Assembly: GCF_019355555.1 (NCBI RefSeq)
Contig: NZ_CP072141.1
Location: 473,501-537,500, forward strand
Source of the DNA: Rhizobium sp. L51/94
GTDB taxonomy: Bacteria; Pseudomonadota; Alphaproteobacteria; Rhizobiales; Rhizobiaceae
Direction: 5' to 3'
DNA: 64,000 nt
The position numbers and the translations under genes were made by a program. Numbering within the stretch: position 1 is the stretch's first letter; every line of letters begins with the position of its first letter. This document shows positions 47,531 to 57,938 of this stretch, one piece after another. The notes under the pieces were generated by a model. The model was not told the origin of the DNA and did not search any database. It saw only the letters and a program-made list of their open reading frames with translations.

Positions 47531-48412
47531 ATGTCGCGCCACCCCCATTCCGCCGCCATGGAACAATTGCTCTCGACGCTGGATCTGGAGGCCATCGAGG
47601 TCAATCTTTTCCGTGGCGTCTCTCCTGATGTCGGCTGGCAGCGGGTGTTCGGCGGCCAGGTGGTCGGCCAGGCCGTCATGGCGGCGCAGCGCACGGTGGA
47701 TGCCCACCGTCACATCCACTCCCTGCACGGCTACTTCATGCGACCCGGCGATCCCTCCGTGCCGATCCTCTACCAGGTCGAACGGCTGCGTGACGGCGGC
47801 AGCTTTGCCACCCGGCGCGTGCTTGCCATCCAGCACGGCCAGGCGATCTTCTCGATGTCGGCCTCGTTCCAGATCGATGAGCCCGGCTACGATCACCAGA
47901 TTGCCATGCCCGCGCGACCGGCGCCGGAAGAACTCCTCGGGGAACAGGAGATCAAGGAGAAATATCTCGCCCAGGCGCCGGCCTCGATCCGCAGGTACTG
48001 GGAACAACCGAGGCCGATCGAGATCCGGCCGGTGTCGCTGACGCATTATTTTTCCAACACCAAGCTCGATCCGCAGCAGGACGTGTGGGTGCGCGCGACC
48101 GGCCCGGTGCCGGACGACCGCCATTACCAGGCGGCCGTGCTGGCCTACCTGTCGGACATGACGCTTCTCGACGGCGCGCTGTTTGCGCACGGCACATCGA
48201 TATTCGATCCCAGCCTCCAGGTGGCGAGCATCGATCACGCCATGTGGTTCCACCGTCCGTGCGCGCTGGACGATTGGCTTCTTTACACTCAGGACAGTCC
48301 GAGCGCCTCCGGAGCGCGTGGACTGGCCAGGGGAAGCCTTTTTAACCGGTCAGGCGTGCTGATTGCCTCCGTCGCCCAGGAAGGCTTGATTCGGAAAAAG
48401 GCAAATGCCTAA
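47531..48412 (+). CDS. tesB: Acyl-CoA thioesterase II
   Basis: A 293-residue double hot-dog protein hydrolysing medium and long acyl-CoA. Typical text: RVFGGQVVGQAVMAAQRTV, LHGYFMRPGDP, and LAYLSDMTLLDGAL, which carries the catalytic Asp; IDHAMWFHRP near the end is also conserved. Start MSRHPHSAAMEQ is supported by GGAGAGC upstream. Confidence 0.92.
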   Translation: MSRHPHSAAMEQLLSTLDLEAIEVNLFRGVSPDVGWQRVFGGQVVGQAVMAAQRTVDAHRHIHSLHGYFMRPGDPSVPILYQVERLRDGGSFATRRVLAIQHGQAIFSMSASFQIDEPGYDHQIAMPARPAPEELLGEQEIKEKYLAQAPASIRRYWEQPRPIEIRPVSLTHYFSNTKLDPQQDVWVRATGPVPDDRHYQAAVLAYLSDMTLLDGALFAHGTSIFDPSLQVASIDHAMWFHRPCALDDWLLYTQDSPSASGARGLARGSLFNRSGVLIASVAQEGLIRKKANA

Positions 48413-48418
48413 TTAACG

Positions 48419-48437
48419 TGCAAAATCGTAAATTTGC
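48419..48437. promoter_or_regulatory. Possible NtrC-like site
   Basis: GCAAA at 48420-48424 inverted to TTTGC at 48433-48437, about 100 bases before the sigma54 promoter. Only a partial fit to the GCAC-N-GTGC type NtrC consensus; listed for its position. Confidence 0.25.
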
Positions 48438-48526
48438 CTTATATTTGCTCGCTTTCAGACGCCGAAATTGCCTCATTTTTGGGGATGTGTTTTTATCCCA
48501 TTGATTTTCAACGGCTTAATGGCTGA

Positions 48527-48973
<447 letters not shown>

Positions 48974-49001
48974 GTCACGGCCGATCAGGGAGTTTTCCGC
49001 A

Positions 49002-50369
49002 ATGTCTCTTTCCAAGTTGTCTTCCACGCTGACAGGGCTGGGCGTCGCTTCTGCCGCTCTGCTCGCGCCGGTGATTGCGTTCGCGCAGACGGCGACCGAT
49101 GCTGCCGCAACCGCGGTTGCCGCTGCCCCGGTGCCTGACAAGGGCGATACCGCCTTCATGTTCATCTCGACGATCCTCGTCCTGTTCATGCTCGTTCCCG
49201 GCCTCGCACTTTTCTACGGCGGCCTCGTCCGCTCGAAGAACATGCTTTCCGTGCTGATGCAGTGCACCGTCATCGGCGCTACTGTCATGTTGATCTGGGT
49301 TATCTACGGTTACTCCTTCGCCTTCGGCGGCGGCACCAGCCCTTACTGGGGCGGCACGGCTAAGATGTTCCTGTCGGGCGTCAACACCACGACCACGGCG
49401 GCAACCTTCTCCAAGGGCGTCGTCATTCCTGAATTCATCTTCATGCTCTTCCAGATGACCTTCGCCGCCATCACGCCGGCGCTGATCATCGGGGCCTATG
49501 CCGAACGCATCAAGTTCTCGGCCTCGGTGCTGTTCTGCGCATTGTGGGTTACCTTCGTCTACTTCCCGATCGCCCACATGGTCTGGGACTCGAACGGCTT
49601 CCTGTTCAAGATGGGCGCCCTCGATTTCGCTGGCGGTACCGTCGTGCACATCAATGCCGGTGTTGCCGGTATCTGCGGCGCCCTGCTCATCGGCAAGCGC
49701 ACAGGCTACGGCAAGGACATGATGGCTCCGCACTCCATGACATTGACCATGGTCGGCGCTTCCATGCTCTGGGTCGGCTGGTTCGGCTTCAATGCCGGCT
49801 CCAACCTTGAAGCTTCCGGCGGCGCAATGCTTGCTACCGTCAACACCTTCATCGCCACTGCCGCCGCCATCGTTTCTTGGTCGCTGGTCGAAACACTGAC
49901 ACGCGGCAAGGCTTCGATGCTCGGCGGCGCGTCCGGCATGGTTGCCGGTCTGGTTGCCGTTACACCGGCTGCCGGCATCGTCGGCCCGATGGGAGCCATC
50001 GTACTCGGCCTCATCGTCTCGCCGCTGTGCTACTTCTTCGTCTCTGTGGTGAAGAACAAGTTCGGCTACGACGACACGGCTGACGTGTTCGGCGTCCACT
50101 GCATCGGTGGTATCTTCGGCGCGCTGGCAACAGGCATCTTCGCCAGTGCATCGCTCGGCGGCGTCGGCTATGCCGAAGGCGTCACCATGAGCAGCCAGCT
50201 TATGGTCCAGGCGACCGCTGTCCTGACCACCATCGTCTGGTGCGGCGTTGGCTCGCTCATCCTCTACAAGGTTGTCGATGTCATCGTTGGCCTGCGCGTC
50301 ACGGTCGAAGCCGAGCGCGAAGGCCTCGACCTTGCCTCGCACGGCGAAGCCGCCTACCACGCATCGTAA
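49002..50369 (+). CDS. amtB: Ammonium transporter AmtB
   Basis: A 455-residue channel protein: signal-like N-terminus to AFAQ, then eleven helices. The twin-His pore is seen in PIAHMVWD and VHCIGG; PDKGDTAFMFISTILVLFM and GLALFYGGLV start the core, and WVGWFGFNAGS is canonical. Works with GlnK from the same operon. The start MSLSKLSSTLTG follows GGGAG. Followed by a strong terminator. Confidence 0.96.
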   Translation: MSLSKLSSTLTGLGVASAALLAPVIAFAQTATDAAATAVAAAPVPDKGDTAFMFISTILVLFMLVPGLALFYGGLVRSKNMLSVLMQCTVIGATVMLIWVIYGYSFAFGGGTSPYWGGTAKMFLSGVNTTTTAATFSKGVVIPEFIFMLFQMTFAAITPALIIGAYAERIKFSASVLFCALWVTFVYFPIAHMVWDSNGFLFKMGALDFAGGTVVHINAGVAGICGALLIGKRTGYGKDMMAPHSMTLTMVGASMLWVGWFGFNAGSNLEASGGAMLATVNTFIATAAAIVSWSLVETLTRGKASMLGGASGMVAGLVAVTPAAGIVGPMGAIVLGLIVSPLCYFFVSVVKNKFGYDDTADVFGVHCIGGIFGALATGIFASASLGGVGYAEGVTMSSQLMVQATAVLTTIVWCGVGSLILYKVVDVIVGLRVTVEAEREGLDLASHGEAAYHAS

Positions 50370-50451
50370 TCCGAGAGACCGTCCTGCCGAAGCTACGTCT
50401 TCGGCAAGGCTGATCCTCCCGTCGCGTCCGATCGAAAGATAGGTCGTCTTT

Positions 50452-50479
50452 GGCCCGAGCCTCCGGTTCGGGCCTTTTT
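50452..50479 (+). terminator. Terminator of glnK-amtB
   Basis: GGCCCGA (50452-50458) with TCGGGCC (50468-50474), then TTTTT. Confidence 0.85.
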
Positions 50480-50612
50480 CGTGGAATGAGCCAGCGCGTC
50501 AAGCATGGTTAACGCCGCTTTAACCCTCGTCTGGTTAGGTGGGGCTGACGTATTGAATGATCGGCATTGCGTCGATTCGTCCGATCATCGCCAACAGACG
50601 GGCTTAAGCATT

Positions 50613-53276
50613 ATGGGCAGAAGCAATTCGCCAGCATTGGACGGTCGTCCCGTCCGCTTCACGCTCTCGACATTCGTGATCCGGCAGATTACCGGGCTCG
50701 CCGGTTTCGTCTTGTTCTTCTTTCTGGCGCTGGCAGTTGCCGCGCTGGCGACCTGGAACGTGATGGACCCGAGCTATTCCTACGCCACCAGCAATGCGCC
50801 CACCAATATCCTCGGTGCCTACGGCGCCATCTTCGCCGATGTCGTCATGCAGGCGCTGGGGCTCTCCAGCGTCATCGTCATGTTGCCGGTCGTCGCCTGG
50901 GCCCTTGCCCTCGTCTCCGGTCGCAAGCTTCACCGCCTGCCTGCCCGCCTAGCAGCCTGGGTCGGCGGTGCAGCACTTGCCGCCGCTGCCGTCGGCTGCC
51001 TGCCGGAGCCGCTCACCTGGCCGATCCCGAACGGCATCGGCGGCGTCATCGGAGACATGATCCTGCGCTTTCCGGCCTTGTTCGTCGGCGCCTATCCAAG
51101 CGGCGTGTTCGGCGCCGTCGTTGGCACCGTCTTTGCCGTGCCTGCCATTTGGTGCATGCTGTTTGCGGCAGGCCTGATCGGTAACAGCATCGACGATTTC
51201 GACTTCGAAGAGGACGAGGAAGACGATATCCCCAGCCGCATGCGCGCCGTCGGTGACGATGCGGAGGATGACGAGCCGCGGTTTCTTGCCTTCGGCGTCG
51301 TCATTCACATGTGGTACAATGCCAAGGCGCGCCTGCGCCGGCTGTTCGGCATGGGTCCCCGCCAGCGGCGCGACCACGCCTTCGACGCCCCTTACGATTT
51401 CAACGACGACGAATTCGGTCGCCTGAACGAGCCTGCCCGCGCCAAGACAGCAGCCAGCCGCAGCGAGCGGCTCGAGCCGTCCATGGATGGCAGTCCGTCG
51501 CGCCGCGTCATCTCGGCACCCCCGATTTCCGTCGGCGACGCAGACCATGACGACGACGACAATGATGTACCGTTCGACGTCGATCCGCGCCGTCCTGCCG
51601 GCATTCTGCCCGATGACGACGACGTCATCCGCCCTATCGGCTCCCGAGCTTCGCCTTCCAACGCCGGCCACCGCGTCATTCCGCCGGCACCGCGCCCGAA
51701 ACCCGGCATTCGCGCCGAGCGCGAGGCGCAGACCTCGTTCATACGTCCCCAGGGCTTCCAGCTGCCGGCCGTGCACCTGTTAGCCGAACCGAAAGCCGTG
51801 GTGCGCGATTCGACGCTGTCGGCCGATGCGCTGGAACAGAACGCCCGCATGCTCGAAGGCGTGCTGGAAGATTTCGGCGTCAAAGGCGAAATCATCCATG
51901 TCCGCCCGGGTCCCGTCGTCACGCTCTACGAGCTGGAGCCGGCGCCCGGTATCAAGTCCTCGCGCGTCATCGGCCTTGCCGACGATATCGCCCGCTCGAT
52001 GAGCGCGATTGCTGCCCGTGTTGCCGTCGTCCCCGGCCGCAATGCCATCGGCATCGAATTGCCGAACAATATCCGCGAAACCGTCTATCTGCGCGAGATG
52101 ATCGCGTCGCGGGATTTCGAGACCTCCAAGGCGAAGCTCGCCATGGCACTCGGCAAGACCATCGGTGGCGAACCCGTCATTGCAGACCTCGCCAAGATGC
52201 CGCATCTGCTGGTCGCCGGCACCACCGGCTCGGGCAAGTCGGTGGCGATCAACACGATGATCCTGTCGCTGCTCTACCGGATGACGCCGGAGCAGTGCCG
52301 CCTGATCATGATCGATCCGAAAATGCTCGAACTCTCCGTCTATGACGGCATCCCGCATCTGTTGTCGCCCGTCGTCACCGATCCAAAAAAGGCCGTCGTG
52401 GCGCTCAAGTGGACCGTCCGCGAGATGGAAGAGCGCTACAAGAAGATGTCGAAGATCGGCGTGCGCAATATCGACGGCTTCAATACCCGCGTCGAGCAGG
52501 CTGCTGCCAAGGGCGAGGCGATTTCGCGCACCGTGCAGACGGGCTTCGACCGGGCGACCGGCGAGGCTATGTACGAAACGGAAGAGTTCGACCTGAAGCC
52601 GCTTCCCTACATCGTCGTCATCATCGACGAGATGGCCGACCTGATGATGGTCGCCGGCAAAGATATCGAAGGCGCCGTGCAGCGCCTGGCGCAGATGGCG
52701 CGTGCCGCAGGTATCCACGTCATCATGGCAACGCAGCGTCCCTCCGTCGATGTCATCACCGGCACGATCAAGGCAAACTTCCCGACGCGCATTTCCTTCC
52801 AGGTGACTTCGAAGATCGACAGCCGCACCATCCTCGGCGAACAGGGTGCCGAACAGCTGCTCGGCATGGGCGACATGCTCTACATGGCCGGCGGCGGTCG
52901 CATACAGCGCGTTCACGGCCCCTTCGTTGCCGATGGCGAGGTCGAGGACATCGTCGCCTATCTGAAGACGCAGGGCTCGCCGCAATATCTCGACGCCATC
53001 ACCGCAGACAGCGATGAGGACGACGAGGATGGCGACGGTCCAGTCGGCACCGGTAACCTGTCGGATTCGGACGATCCCTACGACCAGGCCGTGGCTGTGG
53101 TACTGCGCGACGGCAAGGCCTCGACATCCTATGTCCAGCGCCGTCTCGGCATCGGCTATAACCGCGCCGCCTCGCTGATCGAGCGGATGGAGCAGGAAGG
53201 CATCATCGGCCCGGCCAACCATGCCGGAAAGCGCGAGATCCTGGTGCCGACGGAAGCCGATATCCTCGACCGCTAG
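50613..53276 (+). CDS. ftsK: DNA translocase FtsK
   Basis: An 887-residue septal DNA pump. N-terminal region with four helices (about 25-190), an acidic linker ([10 protein letters not shown]) and a long low-complexity linker to about 400, then the RecA-like motor with [13 protein letters not shown] and [13 protein letters not shown], and a C-terminal winged gamma domain ([23 protein letters not shown]) that reads KOPS sequences. The start [11 protein letters not shown] is preferred; an ATG at 50505 adds 36 unlikely residues. Precedes lolA as in many alphaproteobacteria. Confidence 0.95.
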   Translation: MGRSNSPALDGRPVRFTLSTFVIRQITGLAGFVLFFFLALAVAALATWNVMDPSYSYATSNAPTNILGAYGAIFADVVMQALGLSSVIVMLPVVAWALALVSGRKLHRLPARLAAWVGGAALAAAAVGCLPEPLTWPIPNGIGGVIGDMILRFPALFVGAYPSGVFGAVVGTVFAVPAIWCMLFAAGLIGNSIDDFDFEEDEEDDIPSRMRAVGDDAEDDEPRFLAFGVVIHMWYNAKARLRRLFGMGPRQRRDHAFDAPYDFNDDEFGRLNEPARAKTAASRSERLEPSMDGSPSRRVISAPPISVGDADHDDDDNDVPFDVDPRRPAGILPDDDDVIRPIGSRASPSNAGHRVIPPAPRPKPGIRAEREAQTSFIRPQGFQLPAVHLLAEPKAVVRDSTLSADALEQNARMLEGVLEDFGVKGEIIHVRPGPVVTLYELEPAPGIKSSRVIGLADDIARSMSAIAARVAVVPGRNAIGIELPNNIRETVYLREMIASRDFETSKAKLAMALGKTIGGEPVIADLAKMPHLLVAGTTGSGKSVAINTMILSLLYRMTPEQCRLIMIDPKMLELSVYDGIPHLLSPVVTDPKKAVVALKWTVREMEERYKKMSKIGVRNIDGFNTRVEQAAAKGEAISRTVQTGFDRATGEAMYETEEFDLKPLPYIVVIIDEMADLMMVAGKDIEGAVQRLAQMARAAGIHVIMATQRPSVDVITGTIKANFPTRISFQVTSKIDSRTILGEQGAEQLLGMGDMLYMAGGGRIQRVHGPFVADGEVEDIVAYLKTQGSPQYLDAITADSDEDDEDGDGPVGTGNLSDSDDPYDQAVAVVLRDGKASTSYVQRRLGIGYNRAASLIERMEQEGIIGPANHAGKREILVPTEADILDR

Positions 53277-53409
53277 CAAGTATCGTCGGGTTGTCCGGCT
53301 GGGGCTACTAAGGCTCTCGGCAAATTGACCGTGCGCCCTATGTATGTCGCCGAAAAGGTCATGAAGCCGCCGGTTTTCAGCGCCATAGAGATCGGCAAAG
53401 GAGATTTTA

Positions 53410-54078
53410 ATGAAAAAGACTGAAGTCGGCGCCGTCGCACGCAGCCCGTTGCAGCTGACGCGCCGCCATTTCATCGGCGCCTGCGCTGTCGGACTCGTGG
53501 CTGCCGCCTTGCCGTTCAACGCCTTCGCCCAGGCAACCTCCAATGCGCCGCCGCCGGCGCTGGCCCAGGCCATTGCCGACCACTTCTCCGCAACCAAGAC
53601 CATGCAGGGCTCGTTCGTGCAGTTCGGTCCGCGTGGCGACCAGACCGGCGGCCGGTTCTTTATCGAGCGGCCGGGCAAGATGCGCTTCAACTACGACGAT
53701 CCATCGCCGATGCGGGTAATCTCCGACGGTTACAATGTCGTGGTCGGCAATTCGCAGCTGAAGACCTGGAACACCTATCCGCTGTCAAAGACGCCGTTGA
53801 CGCTGCTGCTCGCCAGCAAGATCGACCTTTCGGCCGACATGGTGCGCAGCGTCAAGGTTGAACCGACGCTTACCACCATCGTGCTCGGCAGCCGGACGAT
53901 CTTCGGCGATTCGACCATCACCATGATGTTCGATTCCAAGACCTACGATCTGCGCCAGTGGACGGTGACAGACAACCAGGGCAAGGACACGTCGGTCGTT
54001 ATCAGCAACGTCAAGACCAACGTTGCCTTCGACGAAAGCGTGTTCAAGATTCCGAGCGACACCAGCGCCCGCCACTGA
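53410..54078 (+). CDS. lolA: Outer-membrane lipoprotein carrier LolA-like protein
   Basis: A 222-residue periplasmic carrier that ferries lipoproteins from LolCDE to the outer membrane. The export signal reads TRRHFIGACAVGLVAAALP, a twin-arginine-like motif (RRHFIG), ending NAFAQ. Mature part: MQGSFVQFGPRGDQTGGRFFIERPGKMRFNYDDP, standard LolA text. 133 bases after ftsK, possibly co-transcribed; terminator after it. Confidence 0.9.
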   Translation: MKKTEVGAVARSPLQLTRRHFIGACAVGLVAAALPFNAFAQATSNAPPPALAQAIADHFSATKTMQGSFVQFGPRGDQTGGRFFIERPGKMRFNYDDPSPMRVISDGYNVVVGNSQLKTWNTYPLSKTPLTLLLASKIDLSADMVRSVKVEPTLTTIVLGSRTIFGDSTITMMFDSKTYDLRQWTVTDNQGKDTSVVISNVKTNVAFDESVFKIPSDTSARH

Positions 54079-54099
54079 ACCTTTTCATCTTCTCTGTCG

Positions 54100-54133
54100 G
54101 GGCGGTCGCGGCGAGCGGCCGCCCTTTGTTTTT
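54100..54133 (+). terminator. Terminator after lolA
   Basis: GGGCGGTCGC (54100-54109) with GCGGCCGCCC (54115-54124), one mismatch, then TTTGTTTTT. Confidence 0.85.
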
Positions 54134-54202
54134 CGCCGTTCTGGCAGTTTCCTTTCATTGCTGCTCGGTCTAAGCCATGGCCATCCATTCAAGAGGCATG
54201 GC

Positions 54203-55006
54203 ATGAGCTTTTCGATCACCACGTGGAATATCAATTCGGTGCGGCTGCGCATGCCGATCATCGAAAAGCTGGTGATGCAGCAGCAGCCGGACATTCTTTG
54301 CCTTCAGGAAACCAAGGTCATCAACGATCTCTTCCCGTTGGCGCCGCTGCGCGCCATGGGCTACGAGCACATCATCATCCACGGCCAGAAGGGCTATCAC
54401 GGCGTTGCCATCGCCTCGCGCATCCCGCTCGTCGAGGATCATCGCCAAGATTTCTGCGGCGTCGGCGATGCCCGGCATATCTCGGCGATTTTCGAGCGTG
54501 GCGGCCGTCGGGTGCGGCTGCATAATTTCTACGTGCCGGCCGGCGGCGACGAGCCGGACCGGACGATCAACCCGAAATTCGGTCACAAGCTCGATTTCAT
54601 CGAGGAGATGAAGCAGCTGCATGCCAATGCCGAGCCCGACACCTCTGCCATCCTCGTCGGCGATCTCAACATCGCGCCGCTCGAGAACGATGTCTGGTCG
54701 CACAAGCAGCTGCTGAAGATCGTCAGCCATACGCCCGTCGAGACGGAAGGCCTGCTGGAGGTGATCAGGGGTGGAGCCTGGGTTGATCTCATGCGCCAGA
54801 CGGTGCCGGCCAGCGAAAAGCTCTACACCTGGTGGAGCTACCGCGCCAAGGACTGGGAGGAGGCCAATCGCGGTCGCCGCCTCGACCATATCTGGGGATC
54901 GGCCGATCTCGGGCCCCTGCTACAGCGCATCGACATCCTCAAAGAGGCGCGCGGCTGGGACAGGCCATCCGATCACGTGCCGGTGACGGCGCATTTCGAT
55001 CTCTGA
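54203..55006 (+). CDS. xth: Exodeoxyribonuclease III
   Basis: A 267-residue EEP-family AP endonuclease/3' exonuclease for base-excision repair. WNINSVRLR, LCLQETKV (metal Glu), GDLNIAPLENDVW, and the C-terminal RGRRLDHIWGS and SDHVPVTAHF (His-Asp) are all in place. Start MSFSITTWNINS follows AAGAGGC. Convergent with the cNMP-binding gene. Confidence 0.94.
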   Translation: MSFSITTWNINSVRLRMPIIEKLVMQQQPDILCLQETKVINDLFPLAPLRAMGYEHIIIHGQKGYHGVAIASRIPLVEDHRQDFCGVGDARHISAIFERGGRRVRLHNFYVPAGGDEPDRTINPKFGHKLDFIEEMKQLHANAEPDTSAILVGDLNIAPLENDVWSHKQLLKIVSHTPVETEGLLEVIRGGAWVDLMRQTVPASEKLYTWWSYRAKDWEEANRGRRLDHIWGSADLGPLLQRIDILKEARGWDRPSDHVPVTAHFDL

Positions 55007-55013
55007 GCCGTCC

Positions 55014-55469
55014 TTATGAAAAGCGGTCGAGCATCGCGACCGCCTGATTGACCATGATATTGAAATTGTCGCGCACCCGGCGTTCGATAAGCTGCGCTGC
55101 CTCGGGATATTCCTCGATCAGCCGGTGAAACAGCGCCCGGGTGATGCGAACGACGGTCGAATCCTCAAGCGCGATGGCCGTGTATTTGCGCTCGACCAGC
55201 GTTACCAGCGCCAGCTCGGACAACAGCGTGCCCGCCTCTACGAGAGCTTCGACCCGCGATGCGCCTTTTCCATCCTGCGTCGTCAGTTCGAAACGGCCGC
55301 TGGCCACCACATAGGCGCATTCGGCCGGCGACCGCTCGCGAAACAGGGTCTGGCCGGCAGCGATGTGCCGCCGATCGGCCCCGAAGGCGATCAGCCGCAG
55401 TTGATCCTCGCCCATGCCCTGGAAAAGCGGCAGTTGCGAAAACAGCTGGATATCGTCACTGAGGGCCAT
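55014..55469 (-). CDS. Stand-alone cyclic nucleotide-binding domain protein
   Basis: A 151-residue protein made of one CAP-like cNMP domain (FRERSPAECAYVVASGRFEL, AGTLLSELALVT) with a helical C-terminal extension but no HTH, kinase or channel part. The phosphate-binding cassette lacks the strict GE...RxA pattern (here LLSELALV ... KYTAIA), so ligand binding is doubtful. Ten bases downstream of the response regulator gene on the same strand; the two are likely co-transcribed. Confidence 0.8.
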   Translation of the reverse strand: MALSDDIQLFSQLPLFQGMGEDQLRLIAFGADRRHIAAGQTLFRERSPAECAYVVASGRFELTTQDGKGASRVEALVEAGTLLSELALVTLVERKYTAIALEDSTVVRITRALFHRLIEEYPEAAQLIERRVRDNFNIMVNQAVAMLDRFS

Positions 55470-55479
55470 CGGAAACGCC

Positions 55480-56163
55480 TTACGGGATGATCTTGTAGCC
55501 GCCGTTTTCCGTTACCAGAATTTCGGCATTCGATGGATCACGCTCGATCTTCTGGCGCAGGCGGTAGACGTGGGTTTCCAGCGTGTGGGTGGTGACGCCG
55601 GAATTGTAGCCCCAGACTTCTTCGAGCAGGATATCGCGGGTGACGACCTTCTGCTCGGCGCGGTAGAGATAGCGGATAATTGCCGCTTCCTTCTCGGTCA
55701 GGCGGATCTTCTGCCCGTCTTCCGTGGTCAGCAGCTTCTGGCTCGGCTTGAACAGATAGCGGCCGACGGTGAAGGTCGCATCTTCGCTCTGCTCGTGCTG
55801 GCGCAACTGCGCACGGACACGGGCGAGAAGCACGGCGAAGCGGAACGGCTTGGTAACGTAATCGTTGGCGCCGGCTTCTAGACCCAGGATCGTGTCCGAG
55901 TCCGTGTCGTGGCCGGTCAGCATGATGATCGGTGGCTTGAAGCCGCCCTTGCGCAGCAGCTTGACGGCCTCGCGGCCATCCATATCCGGCAAGCCGACAT
56001 CCATGATCAGCAGGTCGATGGCTGTGGCGCGGGCTGTAGCTATGCCCTTGCCGGCATTGGCTTCCTGCAGGACAGTGAATTCCTCGTAAAGCGACAATTG
56101 TTCGACCAGCATCTCGCGCAGATCGGTGTCATCGTCCACCAGTAGAATGGTGCGTGCGGTCAT
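55480..56163 (-). CDS. OmpR-family response regulator, CenR-like
   Basis: A 227-residue two-domain regulator. Receiver with Asp55 (LLIMDVGLPD), acidic pair near 10-12 and Lys in TKPF; winged-helix effector ends EVWGYNSGVTTHTLETHVYRLRQKIE. Closely resembles CenR, the essential envelope regulator of Caulobacter and relatives. The partner kinase (CenK) is not adjacent. The name is from resemblance, not a search. Confidence 0.85.
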   Translation of the reverse strand: MTARTILLVDDDTDLREMLVEQLSLYEEFTVLQEANAGKGIATARATAIDLLIMDVGLPDMDGREAVKLLRKGGFKPPIIMLTGHDTDSDTILGLEAGANDYVTKPFRFAVLLARVRAQLRQHEQSEDATFTVGRYLFKPSQKLLTTEDGQKIRLTEKEAAIIRYLYRAEQKVVTRDILLEEVWGYNSGVTTHTLETHVYRLRQKIERDPSNAEILVTENGGYKIIP

Positions 56164-56317
56164 ACGGCTCTCGTCCTTGTGTGGTTCGATCCGATTAAAG
56201 GCTTACGCCAAATTGCGTTTTTGGCAAGCGAAGGCACGCTTGCCGCTTGGTCGTCCCCTTGAAACTGCTAGAGTTTCATCAACAGATCGACCGGGCGAGA
56301 GAGAACACTTGAGAAAG

Positions 56318-56866
56318 ATGGGTAAAGCAAGGCAGCAGCCAGCCACACGCAGCACGATCATCACCGTTCGCCCTGCGCCGGGAAACCGCAGCCGCGCGCT
56401 TGTCGCCTTCGACGGGGTCGTCGTGCCGGCCGCAATCGGACGAAACGGCAGGACCGTGCGCAAGCGCGAGGGTGATGGCGCAACGCCGATCGCGTCGATG
56501 CGACTTATCTCGGGCTTCGCGCGAGGCGACCGCGTCATGATGCCGGCGACGATGCTTGCCATGCGCCGTATCCGGCCAGGCATGCTGTGGTGCGACGATC
56601 CAGGCCACGCCAGCTACAACACGCTGGTCAAGGCACCCTTTCGCGCCGGTCACGAGGAGATGATGCGCGGTGACGGGGTGTATGACATCTGCCTCGTGCT
56701 CGACTGGAATATTTCAGTGCGGCAGCGCAATCGCGGCTCGGCGATCTTCTTTCACCTGATCCGCCCGGGTTTCGAGCCGACAGCCGGCTGTATTGCCGTC
56801 AGCCTGCCACACATGCGCCGCTTGCTCTCCCATGTCGGCAAGGACAGCGTCGTGCGCGTGCTTTAG
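56318..56866 (+). CDS. YkuD-type L,D-transpeptidase-family protein
   Basis: A 182-residue protein with the YkuD catalytic motif: HLIRPGFEPTAGCIAVS, with the His and the nucleophile Cys. KREGDGATPIASM is also typical of the ErfK/YcfS/YnhG-like DUF group (the COG3786 form). No signal peptide is visible from the ATG at 56318, nor from a TTG nine bases earlier, which is odd for a peptidoglycan enzyme. Divergent from the cenR-like gene. Confidence 0.8.
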   Translation: MGKARQQPATRSTIITVRPAPGNRSRALVAFDGVVVPAAIGRNGRTVRKREGDGATPIASMRLISGFARGDRVMMPATMLAMRRIRPGMLWCDDPGHASYNTLVKAPFRAGHEEMMRGDGVYDICLVLDWNISVRQRNRGSAIFFHLIRPGFEPTAGCIAVSLPHMRRLLSHVGKDSVVRVL

Positions 56867-57011
56867 CCACCGCTCTCAGGGAGGGGTGATAAACGTCGGA
56901 CGCGACCTATATGAAAGGCGTCGGCCTTTGAGCCGGCGGGGCTAGGCGCCGGACCGCAGTCGGTTCGCGCCGCCCCGCATTCCGATTGAACATCATTTCC
57001 GGAGAGACAGT

Positions 57012-57842
57012 GTGACCGATCAAACCAGCATCACGTTTAACGACGGCCGTTCCATTCCCCAGGTCGGGCTCGGCGTCTGGCAGACGCCGAACGAGACAGC
57101 CGCACCGGCCGTGCGCGCCGCGATCGAGGCCGGCTACCGTCATATCGACACCGCCGCCATCTATGGCAACGAAGAGGGCGTCGGCGAGGGCATCCGCTCC
57201 TCCGGTGTCGACCGCAAGGATATCTTCCTCACCACCAAGCTCTGGAACGACGCACAGGGCTTCGACAGCACGTTGAAGGCCTTCGACGAGAGCCTGAAGC
57301 GCCTCGGCACCGACTATGTCGACCTCTACCTCATCCATTGGCCGGCACCATCCAAGGACCGGTATCTCGACACCTGGAAGGCGTTCGTCCAGCTGCACAG
57401 CGAAGGCCGGGCAAAGTCGATCGGCGTCTCCAACTTCGCTGCCGAACACCTGAACCGCATCATCGGCGAGACCGGTGTTACGCCTGTTCTCAACCAGATC
57501 GAACTGCATCCGGATTTCCAGCAGCGGGCGCTGCGCGAGACCCATGAGGCACTCGGCATCAAGACCCAGTCCTGGAGCCCGCTCGGCCAGGGCAAGCTGC
57601 TCGATAACGCCGTGATCGGAAAGATCGCCGGCAAGTACGGTCGCACGCCGGCGCAGGTGATCATCCGCTGGCACATCGACGCTGGCCTGATCGTCATTCC
57701 GAAGTCGGTCACCCCGAGCCGCATTGCCGAAAACTTCAAGGTATTCGACTTCAAGCTCGATGCCGATGACCTGAAGCAGATCGACACGCTCGACACCCCC
57801 GGCGGCCGCATCGGTCCGGATCCAGTCACCGCGACGTTCTGA
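57012..57842 (+). CDS. Aldo/keto reductase
   Basis: A 276-residue NADPH-dependent (beta/alpha)8 reductase close to 2,5-diketo-D-gluconate reductases. Catalytic tetrad: Asp46, Tyr51, Lys76, His109 (IDTAAIYGNE, TTKLWN, LIHWP). PKSVTPSRIAENFKVFDF is the cofactor segment. Start codon GTG after GGAGAG. Substrate not predictable. Confidence 0.92.
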   Translation: MTDQTSITFNDGRSIPQVGLGVWQTPNETAAPAVRAAIEAGYRHIDTAAIYGNEEGVGEGIRSSGVDRKDIFLTTKLWNDAQGFDSTLKAFDESLKRLGTDYVDLYLIHWPAPSKDRYLDTWKAFVQLHSEGRAKSIGVSNFAAEHLNRIIGETGVTPVLNQIELHPDFQQRALRETHEALGIKTQSWSPLGQGKLLDNAVIGKIAGKYGRTPAQVIIRWHIDAGLIVIPKSVTPSRIAENFKVFDFKLDADDLKQIDTLDTPGGRIGPDPVTATF

Positions 57843-57862
57843 TCTCGCCTTCGCGCAAAATT

Positions 57863-57898
57863 TCCCGCTCCCGTCTGGCCTGCCGGCCGGGAGTGGGA
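57863..57898. other. Palindrome between the reductase and DedA genes
   Basis: TCCCGCTCCCG (57863-57873) with CGGGAGTGGGA (57888-57898), one G-T pair, inner GGCC/GGCC. No T-run; may be a terminator or an mRNA end barrier. Confidence 0.55.
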
Positions 57899-57938
57899 TA
57901 GGCATCTGGCATCGAACCCGTGACCCCGAGGGCCGCCC

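Noticed and set aside
48975..50360. 461-codon minus-strand frame
   Set aside because: Antisense to amtB; rich in His, Asp and Arg as expected for a shadow frame.
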